From assembly GCA_963693085.1 (NCBI GenBank), contig OY856410.1:889465835-889529834 (forward strand): a stretch of 64,000 nt of DNA, written 5' to 3'. The notes below the pieces were generated by a model, which was not told the origin of the DNA, made no database searches, and saw only the letters and a program-made list of their open reading frames with translations. Shown piece after piece: positions 46,490-57,539 of the stretch. This DNA comes from Alisma plantago-aquatica (Eukaryota; Streptophyta; Magnoliopsida; Alismatales; Alismataceae). Made by a program: the position numbers and the translations under genes. The number at the start of each line of letters is the position of its first letter. The first letter of the stretch is position 1.

Positions 46490-48063
46490 GAAAGCTTGGC
46501 ACGCTCCCGCTAGAGGGTTACAACACCGGCCAACTAGGGTGGCCGAGTGCAATCCACGAGGTCGGGAGGCACGGGATGATGGATGGGATCCTTGCTTTCG
46601 AAATTTATATGGTCCCAAATCAAGTCTATCACTAAAACTAAAACAATGCGCCCGCAAGCGTACGAGGTACTGTTGTAGTATAGATCAAAGGCAAGATGCG
46701 GGGTCGAACCGCGGAGATAGAGGGGGCGCTAGAGTTAGAAAGTGTGAGCTATGTTCCTTATGCGGAGCTTAGGGTTTTTAGGGTTTGAAGGTTTGTTTGA
46801 TTGATTAAGCTAAACGAGCAAGTAGGAAAAGCAATGTGAAACTAAGTTATCAAAAGACTAAATTAGCAATCTGAGTTAACAAGCTATCTAAACAAGAGAA
46901 AGAATGAATTATACCAAACTAAGCAAGCAACTAACAATTTAGAGCCTAAGTTAACCACTAAGCAAGATGAAAGATCTAAACTAACACTAGCTAACAAAAT
47001 GAGGCAATTGACTATGTTAGACTAAAGCAATTGAACTAAGCTAGCATTAACACGCAAACGAAGTGATTAGGGTTTTAAGCAAGGTGATTAAGGTGGGTGG
47101 GCCGTTTGGGAAATGTCACTTTGATTTTAGTTGGGGGAGTTCATTAAACATGCATGGTGCTCAATTCATATCTAGAATACCAAACCAAACAACAAGGGCA
47201 ATGCCATTAGAACATACCCTATACTACTAGTAGAAGACTAGGGTTAGGTGTAGTTCTAGTGAGATTGGCCAAATCTAGGTTTCTAGGGTGAGTGATAGTG
47301 GACAATTGAGGGTTGAGGGTAGAGATGGGAGTGGAGATGAGGGATTTAACCTCATGCCATTAGCCATTCTAGCCTTTATAAGGCCCTAAGCAATTGCACC
47401 ACTTCTCACTTACACTAGCCACTTAAATCTCACACTCATTTGTAGGGGGAGGGATGTGTATGTAGGAACAAAGGGGCCTAGCTAGGGATCCACTAATTGG
47501 ACCTAGGAGCCATTCCTAAGATTGCCACATACACTCCAATTCCTCCTAGAAATGAAGTGTCATCAAAAACCTCAAGACAAGCAATTCATACAAGAAGCAC
47601 AAACCACATGCAATAAGATTGGAAAAGAGATGGAAGCAGGAAGTAATCATCATGAATATGAATTGAGTTCATTACAAGAATTTATCCCCCAACATGGTAT
47701 CAAAGTAACATTTTAATCCCAAACAGCCCACCACAAGGGGGCTTAGCTATACATGATCATGAAAATAGGAAAAGAAAGGGGTAGAAGAAGGGAAAACACC
47801 ATGAAGCTCGATGTAGTGGCCTCCTTCTTCACCTCCAAGCAGCTGCAGACGACCTCCCTCCTCCAAAGGTGCAGGGGTGCATGAAAATGGTGGAATGGAT
47901 GGATAGAAACCTAGAGAAACCAGGTTTCTATGGTGGGAATGAGTGGAAAATGGATGGAAATGGAGTAGATTGCAAGGAAATGGGTGGATTGGAGCAAAGG
48001 ATGCAATGGCAGCAGCTAGGGTCGGCTAGGAGTGCTTAATCTCGAGCCCTAGAAGCAACTAGT

Positions 48064-48074
48064 GCTTATATAGG
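48064..48074 (-). promoter_or_regulatory. TATA box of the element C 5' LTR
   Basis: The minus strand reads CCTATATAAGC, about 65 bases downstream of the inverted-repeat array. This would be the active promoter copy of the element, placed upstream of gag. Confidence 0.68.
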
Positions 48075-48137
48075 AGCTAGGGTTAAGTGGGGGTAAAATA
48101 GGAATAACAGTGGAAAGTTATGTAGGGTATGTGATCA

Positions 48138-48640
48138 CCACGGTCGTGGTGGGTGTGCCACGGCCGTGGTGAGGGTAGTGGGGGACGACCGTGGGGTGGT
48201 GAACATGGTCGTGGGGTGAAGGTAGTGGTGAAAAAGCAAAGTAGGGTGGTCGCCACGGCCGTGGCGTAGTGCCATGGTCGTGGTGGGTAGCATGCACCAC
48301 GGCCGTGTTGGGTAACACGACCGTTTTGGAGGAGTCGGGCTGACCGTGGGGAGGGGCCACGGGCGTCTTGATCAGCATCGGCCACGGTTGTGGCTTTCTG
48401 GGCAACTTCCCTGTTGGAAACTGATTTTTCACAATTTAATTCCCACGACCGTGGCAGGGTGCCACGACCGTGTTCTCTTCTACTGACCACGACCGTTCTG
48501 ATGACCACGGCCGTGGTGTCTTCAAGGGCCACAGCCGTGGCAGGTGGCCACGACCGTGGGATTCTGTGGATTTCCCTATTGCATCCTGTTGGAATTTGGC
48601 AATAAAGCCACGACCGTGGCATTGGGGCCACGGCCGTGGT
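48138..48640 (-). repeat. CCACG-type inverted-repeat array in the element C 5' LTR
   Basis: Same array as 35331-35854, with about 19 near-palindromes and one fewer unit near 48380-48400. Small differences between the two LTR arrays are mostly within the CG steps of the palindromes. Confidence 0.93.
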
Positions 48641-48942
48641 GAGGCTTGACTTCTTGATTTTGCTTCTTACTTTGTCAATTTCGGATGTCTTTGTTCGGGG
48701 ATGGTTCTTGGCCACTGGAGGTAGGTTGAGGGAGAGTTTGGGGCCTTCTTTGGGTTCCTCCCTCTCTCTCGTCCATCTAAGCATGGTCCAAGTACCTGAA
48801 AAATAGTGCAAAGAACATCCATAAGCGTATTTGCAATGATACTCATATTGGGGAGAATAACTTGTAATTCTAATGCATTTGAATGTGATAAAAGTACAAA
48901 ATGACACGAGATACAGCCCTAGAATAGGGTTGGATCAGTTGT

Positions 48943-51900
48943 CTATTCTCTCCCGCACTTTTAAGATCAAAATTTAGTTGTTTGATGGTCCACCAGGCTT
49001 TGTGTTCCAGTTCTACTGGAAGATGACATGACTTCCCGTACACCAGACGGAACGGGGTTGTCCCGATTGGTGTTTTATAGGCTGTTCGGTATTCCCAAAG
49101 GGCATCAGGAAGTTTGGTGGACCAGTCAGTGCGGTTTCGATTAACAATTTTTTCTAGGATCACCTTTAATTGTCTATTTGATACCTCAACCTGACCACTG
49201 GTCTGTGGGTGATAAGGCGTTTCTACTTTGTGGTTGACTCCGTACTTTTTCAACAGGGCTTCAAAACTTCGCTCTGGGAAATGGGTCCCGCCATCTGATA
49301 TGACAGTTCTGGGGACTCCAAATCTGGGGAAAAAGATATCTTTGAACAATTTAATAACTGGTTTGGAATCGCTGGACACAATGGGTATAGCTTCGACCCA
49401 CTTTGAGACATAGTCCACCGCAACCAGGATGTAAGAGAAGCCATAGGAGGAAGGGAAAGGTCCCATATAGTCTACCGCCCACACGTCGAAAAGCTCAATT
49501 TCTTGCCACATTGTGAGGGGCATTTCGTCCCTTTTGGATATGTTGCCAGAAAATTGACATTTATTGCAAGATTTCACAAAATCATAGGAGTCCTTTGCTA
49601 TGGTTGGCCAGAGGAAGCCTGACTGTAGAACTTTTATAGTGGTTTTCTTTGCGCTCATGTGCCCCCCCGTAGGTCCTGAATGGCAATTCTCTAGGACGGG
49701 GGTAATCTCTTCTTCTGGCAAGCAATGACGGAAAAGTCCGTCAGCACATAGGTGAAACAGGTAGGGTTCATCCCAATAATATTACTTTATATCATGGAGA
49801 AATTTCCTTTTGTCATGGTAGGAGGTGGAGGGGTGAATGATCTCTGTAGCAAGATAATTGACAATATCTGCATACCAAGGGAATCCATGGGTGGCCTTCA
49901 TTAGTTGGTCGTCTGGAAGAGAGTCTCGGATAGGGATTTTGTCTTCCACTTCAATCCGACTGAGATGGTCGGCTACAACGTTTTCCACCCCGCTCTTATC
50001 TTTAATTTCTAAATCAAATTCCTAAAGCATCAATACCCAGCAGATAAGTCTGGGTTTGGCATCTTGCTTCTGAATCAGGTATCGAATGGCAGAATGGTCG
50101 ATGTAAACGATAACCTTGGATCCAATCAAATAAGAGTGGAATTTCTCAAACGTGTAGATGACAGCTAGGAACTCCTTCTCTGTGGTAGTGTAGTTCTTCT
50201 GTGCTTCATCTAGCGTTTTTGATGCGTAGTAAATTACGTAAGGTTTCTTGTCAATCCGCTGTCCTAAAACAACCCCTATAGCGTAATCGCTTGCGTCACA
50301 CATGATTTCAAATGGCAACGACCAATCTGGGGCTCTCAGAATAGGTGTGGAAATTAAAGCATTTTTGAGGGTGGAGAAACTTTGCATGCATTCTTCGTTA
50401 AAGATGAACTCAATATCTTTAGTCAGGAGTTGGGTCATGGATTTTGCTATCTTTGAAAATTTTTTGATGAATCTTCTGTAGAACCCCGCATGACCCAAGA
50501 AAGCCCTTACTCCCTTTATATCTTTTTGTGGCAACAATTTTGAGATAACATCAATTTTTGCTTTATCGACCTCGATTCCTCTGTCACTCACTCTGTGCCC
50601 GAGGACGACACCTTCAGTTACCATGAAATGACATTTTTCCGAATTCAGTATAAGGTTCGTTTCCTCGCAACATTGTAAAACTTGTCCAAGGTTGATTAGA
50701 CAGTTATCGAAAGAATCTCTGTAAACTGAGAAATCATCCATGAACACTTCCATTATGGATTTTGTTAATCCTGCGAAAATGGCAGACATACATCTTTGGA
50801 ACGTAGCGGGTGTGTTACACAACCCGAATGACATTCTTTGAAAAGCATACGTTCCAAAAGGGCAGGTGAAGGTAGTTTTCTCTTGGTCTTCCGAGTGTAT
50901 GGGTATTTGGTAGAACCCGGAATAACCATCGAGATAGCAAAAGTATTTCTGATGTGCTAAACGCTCCAGGACTTCATCGAGAAAAGGCAGAGGAAAGTGA
51001 TCTTTCCGCGTGGCTTTGTTCAATTTCCTATAATCAATACACATCCTCCACCCTGTCACCGTCCTAGTGGGTACTAACTCATTTTTATCGTTAAGCACGA
51101 CAGTAGTGCCTCCCTTTTTAGGTACAACTTGGACGGGGCTGACCCATTGGGAGTCAGAGATCGGGTAGATTATGCCAGCTTTTAGTAATTTGAGGACCTC
51201 CAGGCGAATCACTTCTTTGAGATTAGGGTTCAGCTTCCTCTGATGTTCACGCGATGGCTTAAATTCTTCGACCATGGGTAGCCTGTGCATGCATAGGGCT
51301 GGATTTATGCCCGTCAGGTTAGTTATCTTATACCCAATGGCCTTTTTGTGCTTCTTCAGCTCATCCAGAAGCCTTTCTTCCTAGTCTTCTGTTAGGGTGG
51401 AGCTGATGATAACCGGGCATAATATTTCCTCATCCAAGAAAACATGTTTAAGCCCCATGGGTAAAGTTTTCATTTCAGGGGCCTTAGGTGGCTCAGTTGC
51501 TTCTAAAATGGTGACAACTTTGAGTTCTTCAAAAGTGGTCGTCGGTGCTTCTTCGGTCTTTTCCAAGTGTTGCAGACACTGTTCAACCAGTTCATTCGCA
51601 GAGAATTCGACATCCAGATTGGTTAGAACATTCTCTAGTTCGTCAGCTGGCTCGGATATTTCTAATTGAGACATTTGTTGTACTGCGTCAAGAAGAAAGA
51701 CCTCCTCTTGGATGCTGGGGCCTTTCATGCTATTGAGAACTCGGAATTGAATTGCTTCTTTTCTGAGTCTCAGAATGATGGTACCAGCTTCAACATCGAT
51801 AAGCGCCCTGGTAGTAGCGAGGAAAGGTCTGCCAAAAATTATCGGGTATCACAGATCTTCTTTGATATCCATGATAACGAAGTCGCACGGGATATAGGCA

Positions 51901-52340
51901 TCCTTGCCTATCCTAACTAGAATATCTTCAATGATCCCCAGAGGTGCGGTGATGGTAGAGTCAACTAATTGAATTGTCATTGCTATAGGCAGCAATTCGG
52001 TGAAACCTAATCGTTTGCACATAGAATAGGGCATAATGGATATACTGGCCCCTAGGTCAGCTAGTCCCTTTTTGGTAGATGCATTTCCAATGCAACATTG
52101 AATGCCGAAGGAACCTGGGTCCTTCTTCTTCTTTGGCATTTTATTGAGGATGATATCAGAGGTGGTTTGGGCAAGTTTTCCAGTTTCCTGTTCCTCGGTG
52201 ATGTACTTCCTTGATAACAGAGTTTTGAGGTATTTTGCCCAAGCCGGTACCTCGGAGAGAGCATCAAGGAGCGGGATATCGATGTAAAGTTTCTTCATCA
52301 CTTCCTTGAATTTTTGGAACCTGGTATCCATTTTCATTTC
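48943..52340 (-). pseudogene. Element B pol: protease, RT, RNase H, integrase (right part)
   Basis: One reading frame covers the whole stretch with no frameshift, broken by stops at 51849 (TGA), 51381 (TAG), 50022 (TAG) and 49782 (TAA). Protease has ADLGASISIMPYSM and IIFGRPFLAT. RT has [25 protein letters not shown] and VFMDDFSVY (about 50731-50744). RNase H has [23 protein letters not shown] and [10 protein letters not shown]. Integrase has HSGPTGGH...[20 protein letters not shown] and [11 protein letters not shown], so the catalytic residues are kept. Element C cuts it after AGENRQL; the rest is at 33338-33684. Confidence 0.93.
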
Positions 52341-54356
52341 TCACAGTCTACCCGGATATGGGATCCTTGGTTTATATTGCAAGATTTCTGGCTCTGTGGA
52401 CACTTGTTCTTTGCCCTTCGCGCCTTCTGTGGGATTCTCTGTTCCTTGCTGCGGTCTCTCATTCGTCATGAAAGCAGGTGTATCATCATTATCAAGGGTG
52501 ATCCTTGTAGTTTCATGAAGAGTGCGTCCCGATCTCATAGTGATAGCATTCAACTATTCAGGCCTATTATGTCCATGTATGGGGTTCGATTCGGGCTGTC
52601 CTGCAAATGTACCTGCTGGAGGCTTCAGTTGTGTAGCAATCTGGGCAAGTTGAGCTTCTATTGTCTTTTGTTGCGCTTGTTGATTAGCGAGCATAGTCTG
52701 TTGGGATTGCAGCATCTGCCTTATCAAAGTCATTTCATCTTCTGGTTGGGAAGGATTGTTTTTCTGAGGAATTTGTTGTTGTCCTGGTTGAGGTTGTTGT
52801 GGTGGCAGCGCCAGCTGAGGTTGCTGCAACTGAGGGTACAACTGTGGGTGTAGAGGAGGATGAGTATACTGATAGTAGCCAGACTGGTTCCTGGGGTAGG
52901 TAGCTCTCGGGAAGTTATTCCTGGGGTTCTCTTGATTTTGATTGAAATTTCTTGGGAATCCAGGTGGTAGCCTACTAGAGGATCCTCCCTGCGTCTGGTG
53001 TTGCGGATTTGCGGTTCCAGCAGGGTTCCCATATTGGAATCCTGTATGGTTCCTTGGCTGATTAGGATTATAATAGACTTGTCCAGGAATGGAATGAATA
53101 GAGTTGACTTGTTCTGGCAATTGCTCTTCAGACTGGTCAGTGATTGGTTCATACTGTTGTGGTGGTGGATACAGATCCATCATCACATTATAAAGCATAC
53201 CGCACGAAAGGGTTGGATGATCAGATGCATGACAGGCTTCACAGGTTCCTGCGGCAGCCTTGACTTGTTGAACCAGAGGATTTTTCTTCTTATCAAACTC
53301 TCCAAGAGAGGTTTCGAGAGCTTGTTGCTTATGAGCTATGGTTTTCAAGGCTTCAGCAATAGCCTTCATCTCTATTGATTCTTCAGCTTTATAGACCTTA
53401 AGGACTCCTTTACCAGCTGATCGTCCCCAGTTGGACTGATTCTCAGCTCCGAGTGTGACTATTTTCCAGGCATCCTCATAATTCTTTCTCATAAAGTTTC
53501 CTCCATATGAGGAATCCAGAAATTGCTTTATGTCATCACTCACTCCCCGATAGAAGGTTTCTATCAATTGGTTTTGGGAGATGTCGTGATGAGGGTACTT
53601 TCGCAGAAGCTCTTTGAACCTTTCCCATGCTTCGACAAGGGATTCTCTGGGAAGTTGAGAGAAGTAATTAATCTGCCCCCTGATCTCGTAAGTCAGTGAA
53701 GGGGGAAAGAACTTCTCCAAGAACTTTTCTTCCAGGGGAACCCAAGTGGTGATTATTGGCTCCCTATCAAGTGAGTTATACCAGCTCAGAGCCCTCCCAG
53801 ATAGAGTGAAGTGAAACAGATGAAGCATTATTGCATCGAATGCAACTCCGGCTTGCGGGACCAGTCAACACAGTGCATTAAACCTCTTCAGATGATCCAT
53901 GCAGTCATCTCCAGAACCCCCAGAGAATGAGATGCCCTGCATGATCTGAATCCACTGGGTCCGGATCTCAAAGTTAGGAATGTTGATGATCGGAGGTCGG
54001 ACCGGATGGTTGTCTTCGTAGTTCTTAGGGACAACATAATCCCTCAACTTCTTGTTCCTTAGCTCCAACTGAGTAGCTTGGGTTGCTGCCTCATTTTCAT
54101 CTCTGATGCGGGCCTGTTCTTCCGCACGAATCTCTGCTTGAATCTGAGCACGAGTATCAGCGATGAGTTGTGCTCTTTGAGCGGCGATGGCGGCGTTGAC
54201 CCTCTCCATCACCAATGCAGCCTGGCGTTGATCTTCAGCCATTAGCCTGGCTCTTTGGCAATTGAGTCGAATGCGGCGATGGAAGCTTCTCTCTACCTTA
54301 GAGTCAAACTCCGGGTCAGGGGAGAATCCGCGGTTATGCGATGATCGCATACACAT
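52341..54356 (-). pseudogene. Element B gag
   Basis: From ATG 54356 the frame runs in phase with pol, with stops at 53865 (TGA), 52554 (TAG) and 52341 (TGA). The N-terminal part (53900-54300) is Arg/Glu/Ala/Gln-rich and probably helical. The capsid has MLHLFHFTLSGRALSWYNSL, EKFLEKFFPPS and ESLVEAWERFKELLRKYPHH. A zinc knuckle CEACHASDHPTLSC (CX2CX4HX4C) lies near 53210-53255. It is followed by a Gln/Pro-rich stretch (52600-52900) and the gag-protease junction phrase NAITMRSGRTL. Confidence 0.92.
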
Positions 54357-54502
54357 TTTCTACCTGAGTAGAGAAAAGAAAACACCTTTTAGATAATGGT
54401 AGAGATATAATGGTTTCAGAAAGATATAGACTAATGATTAAAAGAAAGTGTAAAATCCTAACCAACTAGCAAGATACTAAATGAAATTAAAACATTCCGT
54501 TG

Positions 54503-54520
54503 TCCCCGACAACGGCGCCA
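54503..54520 (-). other. Primer binding site of element B, tRNA-Asp type
   Basis: The minus strand reads TGGCGCCGTTGTCGGGGA, complementary to plant tRNA-Asp with one change (T for C). It lies five bases from the LTR that starts at 54526. Confidence 0.9.
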
Positions 54521-55743
54521 ATTTTTGATGGAGCTTCCACTTACGTGGAATTGCGTGCACCAACTAAAAATCCTAAAGATGGTAAGTCTTTAGGTTTAGC
54601 CTTGCATATACTAGATAGAGAACTCCACCCACGTATGCTAAGATACGTGGAAAGTCTTATCGTAGTATAGTTAAGGGTCGAATCCTCAGGACAACAGTCT
54701 TGTTGCAAGCAACAAGATGGAAAACGTAAGAGTTTCACTTAGTCTCTTAATAGTAGGTACTTAAATCAAAAGTTTGGTTTTGTTATTTTAAACTAAGAAC
54801 ATGTAAAGTAAAGAAAGCAAGTAAATCTAAGGAAGTTAAACTATGATAAAAGTCACTAGGGTGTGATCGGTTTTTCACCGCCACTACACATGGATCAAGA
54901 CATGCAAAGCAAAACATAACCTGCAAAAAGAGTTTAGTCAGTTAGTATCTTCGTAGACTTAGTTTCCTTTTCGGAGAACTAACTATGAGAAGTGCGGGAA
55001 TGTTGCAAAGTCAGCCATCCCCGAACGAATGGTCAACTACTTTGCATCATTCCCTTCGCAAAGTGTGTTCCTCGACTCATCAAAGTTGTACTTTCACACA
55101 TCAACTGATTCCATTTCATTGCATGAAAGTACAACGATGGGAGTGAGTATACTCCACTTCTTGAAAGACACTCCTAGATACCGAAACAGATGCATGGTGG
55201 ATAAATGCACCAAGAACCAACATACAAATGATTTTCAAATCTAATAGTACAAACGTAGACAATTCATACTAAAAGATAAAAGATAACACAAGCTGATGAT
55301 CAAGCAACAAGCATTCATTAAACATTTGATGTTGAACTGAAAAGATAATAACTCTATTTTACAAACTACAGATTACATTTACATGATATGAAAACATGGG
55401 TAGCGGGGCTACTCCCCGCACCCTAGTGAGAGAGACTACTCACTCATAACTAGGAAAAAGAAGAAGGCAAGAAGAGAGAGAGAGCATCATCCCCACAAAG
55501 GAGAGAGGAAAGTCAACCCCTTGGAGAGAGAGAAACAATCCACCAGCTTCACAGGTTGCACGATGACGAGATCTCCCTCTTCCCACCTTCTTTGGCGGAT
55601 AGAGAGAAAGCAGCTTCGAGATGGAGTATGGGTTTCAGACCGGCAGCCCCTGGGCGGAGGATGGAAGTCGGATTTGCTCTAGAGTGATTGAGGCTGCCTT
55701 TGGACGTCTAAAACTTGATGTCATTTTGAGGACCCTCGGGGTC

Positions 55744-55752
55744 TTATTTATA
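55744..55752 (-). promoter_or_regulatory. TATA box of the element B 5' LTR
   Basis: The minus strand reads TATAAATAA, about 20 bases downstream of the inverted-repeat array and well placed to start transcription toward gag at 54356. Confidence 0.65.
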
Positions 55753-55764
55753 GGCCTTAAGTGA

Positions 55765-56190
55765 AGTCCAAACGATTTGGAGACCGTTTGGACCTCAAGA
55801 CTGTTTGTACCTTAAGACCGTTTGGATCTCAAGACCGTTTGGACCTCAAGACCGTTTGGACCTCAAGCGGTCTCGGGGCCGTGTGACTCCATGCGGTCTC
55901 GAGACCAATTGGCTTCATGCGGTCTTGGGACCGTGTGACTCCATGCAGTCTCGGGACCGATTGGCTTCATGCGGTCTTGGGACCGTCTGACTCCATGCGG
56001 TCTCGGGACCGATTGGCTTCATGCGGTCTTGGGACCGTGTGACTCCATGCGGTCTCGGGACCGATTGGCTTCATGCGGTCTTGGGACCGTATGACTCCAT
56101 GCGGTCTCGGGACCGATTGGCTTCATGCGGTCTTGAGACCGTGTGACTCCATGCGGTCTCGGGACCGTTTGGCTTCATGTGTTCTTGAGG
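55765..56190 (-). repeat. Inverted-repeat tandem array in the element B 5' LTR
   Basis: About five 17 bp units (GACCGTTTGGACCTCAA, to 55868) followed by about six 52 bp units, the same families as at 27098-27592 but with one fewer copy of each. Confidence 0.92.
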
Positions 56191-56239
56191 CTACACTAGT
56201 AAAAAATGGGCCATTATTCACGAGTGAGTCCTGTCACAA

Positions 56240-56660
56240 ACCCCTCTCTACATGCCCTCACAAATAGGGACGATTGTGAGTCTGGCCCTCACAAATGGTC
56301 TGTGAAGAGAACTCACATGACAAATACCAGTGGCCCTCACGAATACAATTGTCACGGACCAACTGACCCTCAAGAATGTTATATTGAGGGACTATTTAGC
56401 CTTCATAAATACATTTTTGAGGGACTATTTAGCCTTCATAAATATATTTTTGAGGGCATGTTTAGTTCTCATAAATACATTTTGCGGGACTTGATGGTCC
56501 TGGAAAATATATTTTTGAAGGGCTAATGCCTTCATTAATATTATTTTTGAGGGCCTATGTGGTCGTCATCAATGCAATTGTGATGGCCAATCTGGATCTC
56601 ATTTTTGAGGGACTAAAGACCTTCATTAATATATTTTTGAGGGATTACTGTAAATGATTT
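56240..56660. repeat. Subterminal repeats of the CACTA
   Basis: The first part carries GGCCCTCACAAAT and GGCCCTCACGAAT. The second is about eight imperfect copies of a ~36 bp unit with TTTTTGAGGGACTATTTAGC and CTTCATAAATA. Subterminal repeats of this kind bind the CACTA accessory protein (TnpA in En/Spm). Confidence 0.8.
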
Positions 56661-57539
56661 GGTTATTAATTTATTGAATGATTTGTTGAATGTTAATTAA
56701 TTTTAAATGAAAACTTTATATATATAACCTCAAGCAATATTTTTATAAGAGTCACATGATATCATAAGAAGTTTGAACACCAAAATGACACATAAAAATG
56801 TTAAATCACCTCAAACCAATTTCTGTTAATGAAGTAAAATATTATCCATACATTGCATGCTCAACGTTGACATCAATAACGAATACATATGGTTCTAAAA
56901 TTTGAGATTGATGATAATCAACATATCATACTAGAAACTCTTAAGATCTGTAATGTCTCCATATTCCTTCAAATGGTGTGGTGCTATTCATCAATTCCAG
57001 GCCTCATACGGTTGGGTACTTGAGTATTCTTCTCCTAAAAATGACAAATCATTATATTAATAGAATTTGAAGTTTATACATAAATCATAGTACAACAAAC
57101 AACTTACCCTTATATTTCGGTTTTGTTCTACTCCAAAGTGCATTTTCGGTCGAAATCCATCATTAAAAGCAATTCTACCCTATCAATATAAATACAAAAA
57201 GGAATGAGAGTGAGTGCGAAGTAGAATATGCCTTATTGTTGACTGAAGGCCCAAATGACCTAGAACAATTTTTGTATCATGTGGATTTTTGAAGTAGTGA
57301 AAGACATTGATGTAGAAATTTGCTAATAAGGCTCACCTCATTTAAATGATGATTTCTTGGTGTGAAAGACACCGATGACGATCTGCTTTGGGTGTTCTGC
57401 ATTTGAGGATGACTTTGTGGATTATTACCAAATGTAGGGCACCAACTTTCAACCGAAGCCTTTGATAAAGTATACACTTTAATATTCTCATGTGTATAAA
57501 TATTGAAAATAATCTTCAGCAGTTATGAGGTACCTGTGG

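Larger units (their letters stand above)
33690..48937 (-). mobile_element. Athila-type Ty3/gypsy retrotransposon C, inserted in element B
   Basis: A complete element with two LTRs (33690-36151 and 46497-48937), both starting TGGCACGCTCCC and ending TTGGATCA on the plus strand. The 5 bp duplication GTTGT flanks it (33685-33689, 48938-48942). Inside, on the minus strand, are the primer site, gag, pol, a spacer with an inverted-repeat array, an ATHILA-type second ORF and a polypurine tract. The LTRs differ at only a few bases per hundred where I compared them, so insertion was fairly recent and later than element B. Confidence 0.95.
46497..48937 (-). repeat. 5' LTR of element C
   Basis: It is 2,441 bp, with the same ends as the 3' LTR (33690-36151). 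Transcription of the element would start here, toward lower coordinates. It contains the GGGGTCGAACCGC motif (about 46700), TATA box (48064-48074) and CCACG-type array (48138-48640). Confidence 0.95.
16429..56193 (-). mobile_element. Athila-type Ty3/gypsy retrotransposon B (nested host of other elements)
   Basis: The 3' LTR (16429-27768) and the 5' LTR (54526 onward) start with the same sequence, TGATGGAGCTTCCACTTACG on the plus strand. A tRNA-Asp-type primer site lies at 54503-54520 and a polypurine tract at 27769-27780. The minus strand carries gag-pol (54356 to 48943, resuming 33684 to 33338) and a second ORF (32040 to 28989) with an ATHILA domain. Insertions of a CACTA in each LTR and of element C in the integrase stretch it to about 40 kb. 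The outer right end lies beyond the window, behind the CACTA that starts at 56194. Confidence 0.92.
54526..56193 (-). repeat. 5' LTR of element B, truncated by a CACTA insertion
   Basis: It matches the 3' LTR segments 16429-17224 and 26651-27592. The last ~175 bases found in the other copy (27593-27768) are missing because a CACTA starts at 56194; they should resume beyond the window. It contains the GGGTCGAATCCTCAGG motif (about 54675-54690), a good TATA box and the 26/52 bp array. Confidence 0.93.
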
